Positions 1 to 7,087 of a stretch of DNA of 41,036 bases are shown piece after piece (within the stretch, counting starts at the first letter, position 1; every line of letters begins with the position of its first letter). This stretch comes from a virus. The stretch spans positions 1 through 41,036 of IMG/VR virus record IMGVR_UViG_3300005913_001274, one strand, 5' to 3'. Below the pieces are notes generated by a model. The model made no database searches. It was given only the letters and a program-made list of their open reading frames with translations, and was not told where the DNA came from. The translations under genes were made by a program, and so were the position numbers.

Positions 1-567
1 GGCATTACCTTTGCCGCCAACTTTATTATCAGGCCAATTAACCTGCTTACCTATGCCAATATCGCTTTTGAATGCTGTTGAATGATCAGCAAGGTGTTGG
101 GTAAACACACCAGTTGTGCCACTACCATCTGCACGAACTGCGAGTGTAATTGAAGCATCAGGCAAACCTTGCCCTAAGTCTTTCCAGTTTGTAATCTTGC
201 CACGGAAAACATCAGCAACTTGATCCATTGACAAGTTAATTTGATTATTACTAACACCTTCTAGGTTAACAACAAGAACAACACCGCCCATAACCATTGG
301 GAACTGTACTTGACCCATCTTGTCTAGGTCTTCTTGGCTACGAGCAACATCGCTTGCACCAAAGTCTACTGTCTTTTTGTCAATCTGTTTGATACCGCCC
401 GAACTGCCAATTGACTGATAGTTGACGGTGTTACCAGTTTCTGCTCTGTATGCCTCTGCCCACTTAGCGTACACTGGATATGGAAAACTGGCACCTGCGC
501 CAGTTATTGTAAATGCGTTTGCTGTAATAGCAACAATAGATAATAATCCAACTATGATTTTTCTCAT
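1..567 (-). CDS. pstS: PstS-like phosphate-binding protein, 5' part (3' end outside window)
   Basis: Periplasmic substrate-binding protein of the Pst phosphate transporter, a common auxiliary gene of marine T4-like phages that is thought to raise host phosphate uptake during infection. The visible 189 codons begin with a signal peptide (MRKIIVGLLSIVAITANA, cleavage near residue 18) followed by the typical PstS opening GAGASFPYPVYAKW, then SIGSSGGIKQI and DFGASDVA, which line the phosphate site in this family. The start ATG is at 567, preceded by an AAGGAATT ribosome binding site. The gene runs off the left edge, so the C-terminal part is not seen. A hairpin at 595-621 separates it from the minus-strand gene upstream, so it may be transcribed on its own. 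No Pho box was recognised. Confidence 0.93.
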   Translation of the reverse strand, partial: MRKIIVGLLSIVAITANAFTITGAGASFPYPVYAKWAEAYRAETGNTVNYQSIGSSGGIKQIDKKTVDFGASDVARSQEDLDKMGQVQFPMVMGGVVLVVNLEGVSNNQINLSMDQVADVFRGKITNWKDLGQGLPDASITLAVRADGSGTTGVFTQHLADHSTAFKSDIGIGKQVNWPDNKVGGKGNA

Positions 568-594
568 CTGTAATTCCTTGTAAAAAAATTTATA

Positions 595-621
595 ATATGA
601 GGTATTTTTGGTACCTCATAT
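595..621 (-). terminator. Hairpin with T-rich tail between the EF-hand gene and pstS
   Basis: A perfect 10-bp inverted repeat (atatgaggta / tacctcatat) with a 7-nt loop. Read on the minus strand it is followed by TATAAATTTTTTTAC, so it resembles an intrinsic terminator for the minus-strand unit that ends at 690. The tail also contains TATAAATT, one base from a T4 late box, which could restart transcription for pstS. That second role is weak inference. Confidence 0.55.
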
Positions 622-689
622 ATTATTTACCTTAAAATTTCCACAGTAATATTACGAAGTTGTAACAATTGAAAATATATTTTAACTCC

Positions 690-1046
690 TTAGTTCTTAG
701 GATCTGCTTTTTTGTTACTATACGCATTAGCACCAAAGAATGCTGCAACCAATGCAGAGATGGCTACAAAGTACGTTGGTGCAATATCACCGATAATACC
801 AGCGGCTTTATCTAAACCTAATGCTGATGTAATCATAATAGTAGTTGGGTATAGTAACATACCAAACAGGGCGAACCATGTCATTTTTCGCATTGCATCA
901 CGCTGTGCATCTGCATCTTCCAGTTCCTTACGCTTGAATTCCAAGTGCATATTCAACTCTTTATTTGTGATGTGGCCATCACCATTTGAATCTGCAGAGT
1001 CTAATATTGAACCAGATTCTATTGTTAATTCTTTTTTAGTTGACAT
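690..1046 (-). CDS. Small membrane protein with an EF-hand calcium-binding loop
   Basis: 118 residues, function not recognised. Residues 19-30 form a textbook EF-hand loop (DSNGDGHITNKE: acidic or amide ligands at loop positions 1, 3 and 5, Gly at 6, Ile at 8, Glu at 12). A charged amphipathic stretch follows (35-54), then two hydrophobic segments at about 56-76 and 91-108. The ATG at 1046 has an AGGA ribosome binding site 8 nt upstream. It is the last gene before the hairpin at 595-621 in the minus-strand set behind the late promoter at 1731-1738, so late expression is likely. Two membrane spans in a late phage gene would fit a holin or a virion/envelope-interacting protein, but nothing proves either. 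Calcium binding is inferred from the loop alone. Confidence 0.8.
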   Translation of the reverse strand: MSTKKELTIESGSILDSADSNGDGHITNKELNMHLEFKRKELEDADAQRDAMRKMTWFALFGMLLYPTTIMITSALGLDKAAGIIGDIAPTYFVAISALVAAFFGANAYSNKKADPKN

Positions 1047-1056
1047 TTTAATTTTC

Positions 1057-1500
1057 CTAGTTGTATTTTACAATTGCTATTGTAATAAAAATAGCACTTG
1101 TTATCAACAAAGCTCCAACAACGGTATAGAAAGCGCCCATAAATATCTTAACGATTCTCTTTTTTCTTGCATACTTTGCTTTTCGTTCTGCCAATTCTTG
1201 CGCGTCGCGACTACGTTTCATCTCAGCTTGAAACGCTAACCAATCATCCCACATACCACCACGACCTTGATAGATCATCATCTCTTTTAATTCAGCTTCC
1301 TTTGCCGCAAGTTGTTCTGATGCCATAAATGCAGCAATGTCGCTTTTGTATCCGTGTTGATGAGCCTTCTTTGCGATTTCTGCCTTCAGACCAAAATACT
1401 GTGCCAATGCCTCACCAGCTTCATAGATCTCTTTACCATTCTGCAGCGTTTGTTTAATTACATCGAATGCGGCATTGGCCGCGGCGAGTTCTACTAGCAT
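1057..1500 (-). CDS. Conserved marine phage protein with C-terminal membrane anchor
   Basis: 147 residues, function unknown. The N-terminus MLVELAAANAAFDVIKQ resembles a protein I remember from many marine T4-like phages. An Ala/Lys-rich helical body (residues 20-115) is followed by a basic stretch KYARKKR and a single transmembrane segment at about 119-144, so it is probably anchored in the inner membrane with its bulk in the cytoplasm. I chose ATG 1500 over an ATG 18 nt upstream because AGGTG sits 7 nt before it and the family N-terminus starts there. The start overlaps the end of the secreted-protein gene by 7 nt, which suggests translational coupling. Late expression from the promoter at 1731-1738 is likely. 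Confidence 0.8.
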   Translation of the reverse strand: MLVELAAANAAFDVIKQTLQNGKEIYEAGEALAQYFGLKAEIAKKAHQHGYKSDIAAFMASEQLAAKEAELKEMMIYQGRGGMWDDWLAFQAEMKRSRDAQELAERKAKYARKKRIVKIFMGAFYTVVGALLITSAIFITIAIVKYN

Positions 1501-1703
1501 AAATCTGCACCTATGCATAGGATGTTGTTGCTTGCGCTTATGGATGGCAATATGGCCGAAGTGCGTAGAGACTTTATGGTAGTCGCATTTATACCGTTTG
1601 ATGTTACTGTGCTAGTTGAAGTCAATTCAGTAACGATTGTCTGTGCAATCGCAAATGATGTAGCCATAATAAAGCTAGCACAGACTGCTAGCTTTCTGAT
1701 CAT
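1494..1703 (-). CDS. Small secreted protein with signal peptide, possibly shortened
   Basis: 69 residues starting with a clear Sec signal peptide (MIRKLAVCASFIMATSFAIA, cleavage before Q21) and a Thr/Ser-rich mature part ending SISASNNILCIGADLC. It is the first gene behind the minus-strand late promoter, with a GGAAAATAA ribosome binding region before ATG 1703. It resembles, from memory, exported marine phage proteins that carry a Pro-Ser-Ile-Ser/Asn-rich segment with a Cys and continue further. This copy stops right at that Cys region and overlaps the next gene by 7 nt, so it may be a shortened family member. The function is unknown. Confidence 0.65.
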   Translation of the reverse strand: MIRKLAVCASFIMATSFAIAQTIVTELTSTSTVTSNGINATTIKSLRTSAILPSISASNNILCIGADLC

Positions 1704-1730
1704 TTATTTTCCGTATATAGTTATATAATC

Positions 1731-1738
1731 TATTTATA
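1731..1738 (-). promoter_or_regulatory. T4-type late promoter, minus strand
   Basis: TATAAATA on the minus strand, an exact match to the T4 late promoter box recognised by the gp55-class late sigma factor. It lies 28 nt upstream of the ATG at 1703 and faces the secreted-protein, membrane-protein and EF-hand genes. It is back to back with a plus-strand late box 16 nt away. Confidence 0.75.
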
Positions 1739-1754
1739 AGATTTTTTCTATAGA

Positions 1755-1762
1755 TATAAATA
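1755..1762 (+). promoter_or_regulatory. T4-type late promoter, plus strand
   Basis: TATAAATA on the plus strand, 47 nt before the ATG of the nitroreductase-like gene at 1810. It is the only promoter-like element seen ahead of the plus-strand accessory run 1810-4955, so that run is predicted to be late. Confidence 0.75.
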
Positions 1763-1809
1763 AAAATTATTCATAGTCATTTATTAGAAAAATTAGAGAG
1801 TATAAATTA

Positions 1810-2571
1810 ATGGACATATCTAATGGTTATCTAGAAAAAATTATAAAACAATCACAGAGGTGCCAACGCAATTGGGACTTATCTCGTTCTATCACACCCG
1901 AAGACATTGAAACAATGAAAGTTGCTGTGATGGATTGTGCATCAAAACAAAATAGAGTTTTTTATAAATGTAAATTTATCACTAATAGAGATATAATTGA
2001 GCAAATTTACGACTGTACTGAAGGTGCAGGATATTCAAGTAAATATAAAAATGATTGGTATCAATTAGAAACTTTAGGATTTAAAAGCGCGGAAGAAGCA
2101 ATTAGTAATGGATATTATAAACGGACCCGTGGTAATATTGATTATTTTAGTAAAAGGCTTATTGATAAAAATCCACAGGTATTGGCCAACTTATTAGTTG
2201 CATTCATACGTGATAGAAATCCAGCAGAAGGTGCTAGAACAAATGAAGAATATGTATATGGAAAACACACGGGTGAAAATGAACATAGATGGACTCAACG
2301 GGATGAAGCCGTTGCTCTTGGAATTGGCTCAGGCTATTTAGTATTGATTGCTAATTTATTAGGTTATTCAACTGGCTTTTGTCAGTGCTTTGACCCCTCG
2401 GCCGAGAATGTAAGACCTAATATAAGTAACATTTTAAGTGAGATAGAAGATACATTATTATTAGTAGGAATTGGCTATCCGGATCAAAATCGGTTTAGGC
2501 GTAGTCACCATATTACTGGAAGACAATTTCCGACCTACAATAAAGATATTCTCATTGATGATGTTTTATAA
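1810..2571 (+). CDS. Nitroreductase-family-like flavoprotein
   Basis: 253 residues. The overall pattern is that of FMN-dependent nitroreductases: an N-terminal Arg-containing segment (RCQRNWDLSRSI), a central Gly/Ala-rich helix with the form GIGSGYLVLIANLLGYSTGF (compare the family's 'aagnlllaAhalGlgs' helix), and a late IGYPD turn before the basic C-terminus. Members reduce nitro, quinone or other oxidised groups with NAD(P)H, and some act in natural-product pathways. No N-terminal export signal is seen, so it should be cytosolic. It is the first gene of the plus arm of the accessory island, 47 nt behind a late promoter and 20 nt before the SPASM-like gene. The substrate is unknown, and the family call is moderately certain because the FMN-binding residues are only partly recognisable. 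Confidence 0.65.
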   Translation: MDISNGYLEKIIKQSQRCQRNWDLSRSITPEDIETMKVAVMDCASKQNRVFYKCKFITNRDIIEQIYDCTEGAGYSSKYKNDWYQLETLGFKSAEEAISNGYYKRTRGNIDYFSKRLIDKNPQVLANLLVAFIRDRNPAEGARTNEEYVYGKHTGENEHRWTQRDEAVALGIGSGYLVLIANLLGYSTGFCQCFDPSAENVRPNISNILSEIEDTLLLVGIGYPDQNRFRRSHHITGRQFPTYNKDILIDDVL

Positions 2572-2590
2572 GTAAGACTGAAATAATATA

Positions 2591-2941
2591 ATGATTAAAA
2601 AAATGTACCCAAGGTGTCATCCATATTGGGTTACTGATGGTAAAAAAATAGAAAATACTGATGTGAGAGGAATTGCGTATGTTTCGACAGGGCATCTGTT
2701 ACCTTGTTGCTGGTGTGATTATGAAAGAGCTGATGTTGTTAATCAATATGCCGAATATGGATTGTTTAATGAAAATTTAAAGGTGGAAAACAACGGATCT
2801 ACATTGGATATCCTACGGTCCCCAGAATGGAAATCTTTTCATAAAATGTTGTTGGAAGAGCCAGAAAAGGCACCATTGCCTTGCAAAAAATATTGCTCAT
2901 TTATCCAAAATAAACAAGATGAAAGTAATTATTTTGACTGA
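2591..2941 (+). CDS. Stand-alone SPASM-like iron-sulfur domain protein
   Basis: 116 residues with a Cys arrangement like the SPASM auxiliary-cluster domain: C9 in YPRCHPYW, a C39-C40-x-C42 group in GHLLPCCWCDY, a segment similar to the family linker (LDILRSPEWKSFHKML), and a C-terminal C98-x3-C102. SPASM domains usually form the C-terminal half of radical SAM peptide-modifying enzymes and bind extra 4Fe-4S clusters. Here the domain is a gene of its own and lies upstream of the radical SAM core gene, overlapping it by 23 nt. The two probably work as one enzyme. The ATG at 2591 follows a stretch with little ribosome binding signal. The Cys pattern is read directly. The pairing is inferred. Confidence 0.7.
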   Translation: MIKKMYPRCHPYWVTDGKKIENTDVRGIAYVSTGHLLPCCWCDYERADVVNQYAEYGLFNENLKVENNGSTLDILRSPEWKSFHKMLLEEPEKAPLPCKKYCSFIQNKQDESNYFD

Positions 2942-3635
2942 TGATTTTGATTTACGTTATAGAGATTATATACAAGCAACGCATAGCACTAGGTGGAATA
3001 TTGAAACTGGTTTTAGATGTAGACTGCAGTGTCCATACTGTCAGAGACAACGCAAAGAGGCTAAACAAAAAATTAAAGCCGCAACTGAGATGTCAATTGA
3101 AACATTTTTAAAGCTAGGTGATTCATGTCGAGCACTTGTTTTATGTGGCCAGATAAGTGATCCGCTTTATCACCCAAAACTCATAGAAATATTAGAGTTA
3201 AAAAGTACTGAATTTTCTGATTTAAAATTAAGCATTAACACAAATGGTTCTGGAAAATCTTTAAATTGGTGGAAAAAAGCATATGCCGTATCCGATAAAA
3301 AGACTCAATGGGTTTTTGGTTTAGATGGCGCATCTCAGGAATCAGCAAATATTTATCGTATCGGTACTAATTTTGATAATGTTTTAGAAGCCATGAAATT
3401 AGGTGCTTCCCTTGGGGTTCAAATAAGTTGGCAATATATTTTATTTCAACACAATGAACATGAATTAGAAAAAGCTAGAGAAATAGCTAAGGCTCATAAA
3501 ATTGATTTTTCTTTACTATATTCTAATAGATGGCCAAAAGATCATCAAGGAATATTTAAATCCCAATTGCAAAATAAAACATTCAGCATTCACGCTGTTG
3601 ATAAGATTTACGAAACTACAAAGCATAAACGATGA
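2919..3635 (+). CDS. Radical SAM enzyme (core domain only)
   Basis: 238 residues. The signature C34-x3-C38-x2-C41 (CRLQCPYCQ) binds the 4Fe-4S cluster that cleaves S-adenosylmethionine. It is followed by a partial TIM-barrel pattern: LVLCGQISDPLYHP (the GGEP-like strand), LSINTNGSG, and WVFGLDGASQESANIYRIG, a typical radical SAM third-strand region with Asp and Gly. No C-terminal SPASM extension is present. The missing domain appears to be the gene just upstream. The reading frame overlaps that gene by 23 nt and the following glycosyltransferase by 4 nt (ATGA), so the three are probably translated together. The substrate is unknown. It could modify a peptide, a sugar or a lipid precursor. Confidence 0.85.
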   Translation: MKVIILTDDFDLRYRDYIQATHSTRWNIETGFRCRLQCPYCQRQRKEAKQKIKAATEMSIETFLKLGDSCRALVLCGQISDPLYHPKLIEILELKSTEFSDLKLSINTNGSGKSLNWWKKAYAVSDKKTQWVFGLDGASQESANIYRIGTNFDNVLEAMKLGASLGVQISWQYILFQHNEHELEKAREIAKAHKIDFSLLYSNRWPKDHQGIFKSQLQNKTFSIHAVDKIYETTKHKR

Positions 3636-4360
3636 ATATAGTATGTTTAAAATGGGGTGATAAGTTTAATCACATTCACGTGAATAGACTTTATACAATG
3701 GTAAAAAAGAATTTAAAAAAAGATTTTACCTTTTTCTGTCACACAGAAAATCCAGATCAAATACACCCAGACATAAAGATTGTTCCACTTAATTTGAGTT
3801 TTGACTTAGAGAAATGGTGGTGGAAACTTATACTATTTAAAGATAAAACAGACGATGAGAATATTTTCTTTGATTTGGATGTGGTCATTCAAAATGATAT
3901 AACACACTTTGCCGATTACTTTGAGGAAGGAAAGATAAGAACAGTAAAAGCGTATTGGAAACCTTGGGTTGAAAATGCCACACCCAAACCGCCTGGTTAC
4001 AATATGAATCTTAATTCTTCGATTATGATTTGGAAAGGCGATCTGACTGAAATATGGAATTCCTTTATAGAGGATCCAGAGCTGTATATGTTTAAGTATA
4101 ATGGAATCGATTCATTTTTATATTTTCACCATAATGAGAAAATAAATTGGTTGCCCGAAGGTGATGTCTATTCTCGGCTCTATGGTTTTGATAAGGATAA
4201 CTGGTACGAATTTAATGAAAAACTGCACTTAAATCATAAATTCTATTACAAGCCCGAGTATAACATATGTATTTTTAATGGGTTATATGCAAGTAAAAAG
4301 AATATAGTATTAATTGATGATGAAGGATACCAAGGTTTTGAACAATATTGGAGTAATTGA
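3632..4360 (+). CDS. GT-A fold glycosyltransferase-like protein
   Basis: 242 residues. The opening MNIVCLKWGDKFNHIHVNRLY and the metal-binding DLD (D81-x-D83, in IFFDLDVVIQND) match GT8-like or capsule-type glycosyltransferases seen repeatedly in marine phages. A Trp-rich segment KWWWKL precedes the DxD, and NLNSSIMIWKGD resembles the acceptor-side 'N-S-G-x-x' strand. It would transfer a sugar from a nucleotide-sugar donor. It starts inside the stop of the radical SAM gene (ATGA overlap) and ends inside the next gene. In this island it probably decorates the product made by its neighbours, which is inference. Confidence 0.75.
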   Translation: MNIVCLKWGDKFNHIHVNRLYTMVKKNLKKDFTFFCHTENPDQIHPDIKIVPLNLSFDLEKWWWKLILFKDKTDDENIFFDLDVVIQNDITHFADYFEEGKIRTVKAYWKPWVENATPKPPGYNMNLNSSIMIWKGDLTEIWNSFIEDPELYMFKYNGIDSFLYFHHNEKINWLPEGDVYSRLYGFDKDNWYEFNEKLHLNHKFYYKPEYNICIFNGLYASKKNIVLIDDEGYQGFEQYWSN

Positions 4361-4955
4361 TCCACGCTACTGGAAAGTATTGGATTTTTGTATACGAAAA
4401 GGTTATAATATATCACAAGCAGTAGAAAGTATTTCTCCAAACCAATTGGAATGTAAATCATGGCTTGTAGACGAATTACAAAATCTTCCGGCCGAATTTA
4501 AAAAGGTGCATCTATTTGGTGGGTGGAACGGTTATCCGCTTATTGACATGTTGTTACAAATTTTTGATATAGAATCTATTAGAAATATAGATATGAATGA
4601 AGAAGTTCAAGATATATGTTATAGATACAGAACATTATTTGGTCATGATAAAATAGTTAAGCCTCAACATTGTGATGTATTGACTATGGAAGGAACTTAT
4701 TTGGATATAAATCTAGTCATTAACACATCAGCTGAACATATGCCAGACTTGCCCATTTTATTAGAAAATAAACAATATCACAGTCGATGTATCTTTGCCG
4801 TACAAAGTAATAATATGTTTCATTTAGATGAGCACATTAATTGTGTCAACAGTGTTGATGAATTAGAAGAAAAATCTCAGTTTAAATATACATTCTATAA
4901 AGGAACAAAGACATTTGATGATTATGAAAGATATATGGTTATTGGAACTGTCTAG
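4317..4955 (+). CDS. Methyltransferase-like Rossmann protein
   Basis: About 212 residues. The segment VHLFGGWNGYPLIDML followed about 12 residues later by the acidic IRNIDMNEE looks like motifs I and II of class I S-adenosylmethionine methyltransferases (Gly-rich loop, then an acidic residue at the end of strand 2). CDVLTM and LVINTSAEHM then fit motifs III-IV. The preceding helix region (ISPNQLECKSWLVDEL) is shared with related phage proteins I remember. Two ATGs are possible (4317, 4320) and neither has a good ribosome binding site. The overlap with the upstream glycosyltransferase is 44 nt by the first. It is the last gene of the leading plus-strand run. The next gene is on the other strand and ends 3 nt away. 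Confidence 0.6.
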   Translation: MMKDTKVLNNIGVIDPRYWKVLDFCIRKGYNISQAVESISPNQLECKSWLVDELQNLPAEFKKVHLFGGWNGYPLIDMLLQIFDIESIRNIDMNEEVQDICYRYRTLFGHDKIVKPQHCDVLTMEGTYLDINLVINTSAEHMPDLPILLENKQYHSRCIFAVQSNNMFHLDEHINCVNSVDELEEKSQFKYTFYKGTKTFDDYERYMVIGTV

Positions 4956-4957
4956 AC

Positions 4958-5500
4958 TTACATTAATTGATTCCAATCGTATGCCCAATTACCTAAGACT
5001 TCATACGTTACATATTGCTTTACATTTTTTATTGTTACAGGGAATGGGACTTGATTAAAGTTGGAGTAAAAAAGATGCTCGGGATATCTTTCGTCTTTAC
5101 CACCACCAAGTCTAGGACTATTCCACAACTTTAATAAATTTTTATTATAGTCATTAAATGATACGCCTATGGCCTTTATGCCATTATCAATTGCCCATCG
5201 TTTATGTGCCGTTAGAATATAATTTCTTATAATTCTTTCATGTCTATAATCCGGTAACACATATGATCGAACACCTATGAATGCAAAGTCAGGATCAAAG
5301 TCACTGATATATGCACCACCACACGCAATGGGTGTGTTACCATCATACACTAGGTTAAAAATCTTAAATCTGTCGAGTGTTTTAATTAAGTTTTTAGTGT
5401 TATCGACAGTCTTATTTTTTTCGTCTATTACAGAATCTAGTATAAGATCACATAGATCACTATACATGTTATCATCGTAAACTTTTAATAAATAGCTCAT
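4958..5500 (-). CDS. GNAT-like acetyltransferase
   Basis: 180 residues. The central region has the layout of a Gcn5-related N-acetyltransferase: a strand FNLVYDGNTPIACGGAYI, then SYVLPDYRHERIIRNYILTAHKRWAIDNG, where the loop-helix is in the place of the acetyl-CoA pyrophosphate site (the usual R/Q-x-x-G-x-G/A is not kept well), and IKAIGVSFNDYNKNLLKLW as the late strand and helix. Such proteins transfer an acyl group from acyl-CoA or acyl carrier protein to an amine. This gene is the only minus-strand gene in the plus arm of the island and lies tail to tail with the methyltransferase-like gene. A second GNAT-like gene is present in the minus arm at 10829-11425. The substrate is unknown. Confidence 0.6.
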   Translation of the reverse strand: MSYLLKVYDDNMYSDLCDLILDSVIDEKNKTVDNTKNLIKTLDRFKIFNLVYDGNTPIACGGAYISDFDPDFAFIGVRSYVLPDYRHERIIRNYILTAHKRWAIDNGIKAIGVSFNDYNKNLLKLWNSPRLGGGKDERYPEHLFYSNFNQVPFPVTIKNVKQYVTYEVLGNWAYDWNQLM

Positions 5501-5548
5501 ATTATGTATATATCACATAAGAATAGTTTAAAAGATAATTAGTACAGG

Positions 5549-6460
5549 ATGCAATTACTAAAAGATAATTATTTGCGAGGCAGCGGCCATGGAAATACCT
5601 GGCATGTTGAAATAGATCCACCCAAACGTAAAGTCAAATCATATTATGAGGAAACCGTGGAAACGGCAAAATACATGTATGAGAACAAGACCGGTGAGTT
5701 ATATTTACTATATAGTGGCGGTTTGGATAGTCAATATGTGTTCAATGTTTATCATCGGCTGGGGTTTAAATTTAAGCCGGTTATCATCAGACTTCAAGGT
5801 AAATACAGCGATCAAGATTATAATATACACGAGACACGGTATGCGTTTGATCATTGTCAATCACTAGGCATCACCCCAATTGAATACTGTTTGGATACTG
5901 ATAAATTTATCGAGAATGGCGAAGCCTTTGAGTTAGCAAAATCATTTAAATGTGGTAGTTGGTGGTTGACAAGTACAATGAAAGCAGCAAGTTGGTGCGA
6001 CGGCTTTGTCACTATGGGTAATGATCCGCCCTATCTAAAGTACTTAAAGGACAAAGATGAATGGGTTCTAGAAGAACTGGAATACGCTCATTCTATACTA
6101 AAATATTTTAGTATAAATAAGTTAGAAGGGTGTCCGTTCCTATTGAGTTATACTCCTGAGATGATGTTATCATTCTTATTAGATCCTCGTATACAAGACT
6201 TGGCTAATAAGAAATATCCAGGTAAACTAGGCACTAACTCCAGTAAATCATATGTATTTAATAACGGGTCTGATTTTAATATGGAAGGATATGATTTTAC
6301 AAAGGGTCGTAAAAAGGCAGCAGGTTTTGAGTTTGTGATTAATACACCATTAGCTGAACGCGAAACATTAAAACAAAATACAGAATGGCAAAAACAATAT
6401 CGTGGCATATACTATGAAAATTACCACCAAGTTGTAAAAAGACTATCCGTAAATCAATGA
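5549..6460 (+). CDS. PP-loop ATP pyrophosphatase, asparagine synthetase-like (copy 1)
   Basis: 303 residues. A PP-loop SGGLDS at residues 56-61 (LYLLYSGGLDSQYVF) marks the N-type ATP pyrophosphatase fold, whose members adenylate a carboxyl, amide or base before attack by an amine or sulfur. No glutaminase domain precedes it, so ammonia or an amine must come from elsewhere. Later sequence (GSWWLTSTMKAASW, FLLSYTPEMMLSFL) is like the C-terminal part of stand-alone asparagine-synthetase-like phage proteins. It is followed after 18 nt by a 2OG-Fe(II) oxygenase gene and then a desaturase. A second PP-loop gene lies in the minus arm of the island. It could make an amide or activate an acyl group. 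The reaction is unproven. Confidence 0.8.
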   Translation: MQLLKDNYLRGSGHGNTWHVEIDPPKRKVKSYYEETVETAKYMYENKTGELYLLYSGGLDSQYVFNVYHRLGFKFKPVIIRLQGKYSDQDYNIHETRYAFDHCQSLGITPIEYCLDTDKFIENGEAFELAKSFKCGSWWLTSTMKAASWCDGFVTMGNDPPYLKYLKDKDEWVLEELEYAHSILKYFSINKLEGCPFLLSYTPEMMLSFLLDPRIQDLANKKYPGKLGTNSSKSYVFNNGSDFNMEGYDFTKGRKKAAGFEFVINTPLAERETLKQNTEWQKQYRGIYYENYHQVVKRLSVNQ

Positions 6461-6478
6461 ATTATAAGAAAGACGCTA

Positions 6479-7087
6479 ATGAAACTATTGTATCGTAAAT
6501 TTATCATACCAAATTTCGGCCGTATTGTAAATGAGTTGTTAAATGTAGCTGAAAAAGCAAATTATACAGCAAGTAAAGAAGTTAAGTCTTGGGTCGTTCC
6601 AATTAATGATACGTTGAACGAATGTCCTGTGTTAAAAGATTTTTTACAATTAAGATTAAAAAAGTCAATACAACAAATTAAATTTTATTATTCTCCATCC
6701 AAGCAAGGGTTAGCGCCACACGTCGATGGATCAACTCCAAAAATACCATTCGGCATGAATTTTCCATTACTTAATACTAAAGAAACTGGTCATTATTGGT
6801 ATCACTGCCCACCGGAAAATACTAAAACAATACGAGCCAAATCTTACACAAATTCTGAGTTTACAGCCTTGGTCGATGAGGTTGATATACCCATTGATCG
6901 TGGCATTATGCCTATATTAGATACGTTAGAAATGCTAACTCCGGCAATTGTTAAAACAGATATAATGCATTCCGCATTTAACCCAAATGAGACCGGCCGA
7001 TTGATAGTGGCGTTTAGATGGGGTTTGGAAAATATTGATTATAGCGAACCAGATGACGTTATAGATCTAGAAGACTTATATGTTTAA
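6479..7087 (+). CDS. 2-oxoglutarate/Fe(II)-dependent oxygenase-like protein (copy 1)
   Basis: 202 residues of the double-stranded beta-helix type. The metal site is visible as H81-x-D83 in GLAPHVDG with a distal His in DIMHSAFN (H164), followed by an Arg (R174, in NETGRLIVAFRWG) in the position that binds 2-oxoglutarate. Such enzymes hydroxylate or otherwise oxidise an unactivated carbon, releasing CO2 and succinate. The end overlaps the start of the desaturase gene by 8 nt, so the two are probably coupled. RBS-like AAGA precedes ATG 6479. Marine T4-like phages often carry 2OG oxygenases of unknown target. The location here suggests a small-molecule or lipid substrate. Confidence 0.75.
   Translation: MKLLYRKFIIPNFGRIVNELLNVAEKANYTASKEVKSWVVPINDTLNECPVLKDFLQLRLKKSIQQIKFYYSPSKQGLAPHVDGSTPKIPFGMNFPLLNTKETGHYWYHCPPENTKTIRAKSYTNSEFTALVDEVDIPIDRGIMPILDTLEMLTPAIVKTDIMHSAFNPNETGRLIVAFRWGLENIDYSEPDDVIDLEDLYV

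Noticed and set aside
712-1239. Plus-strand open frame of 175 codons
   Set aside because: It lies opposite two minus-strand genes with ribosome binding sites, membrane spans and an EF-hand loop. Its protein shows no domain.
4958-6460. Idea that the PP-loop gene is QueC or a PAPS reductase
   Set aside because: No C-terminal zinc Cys set as in QueC and no reductase Cys motif. The later segments look like stand-alone asparagine-synthetase-like proteins.
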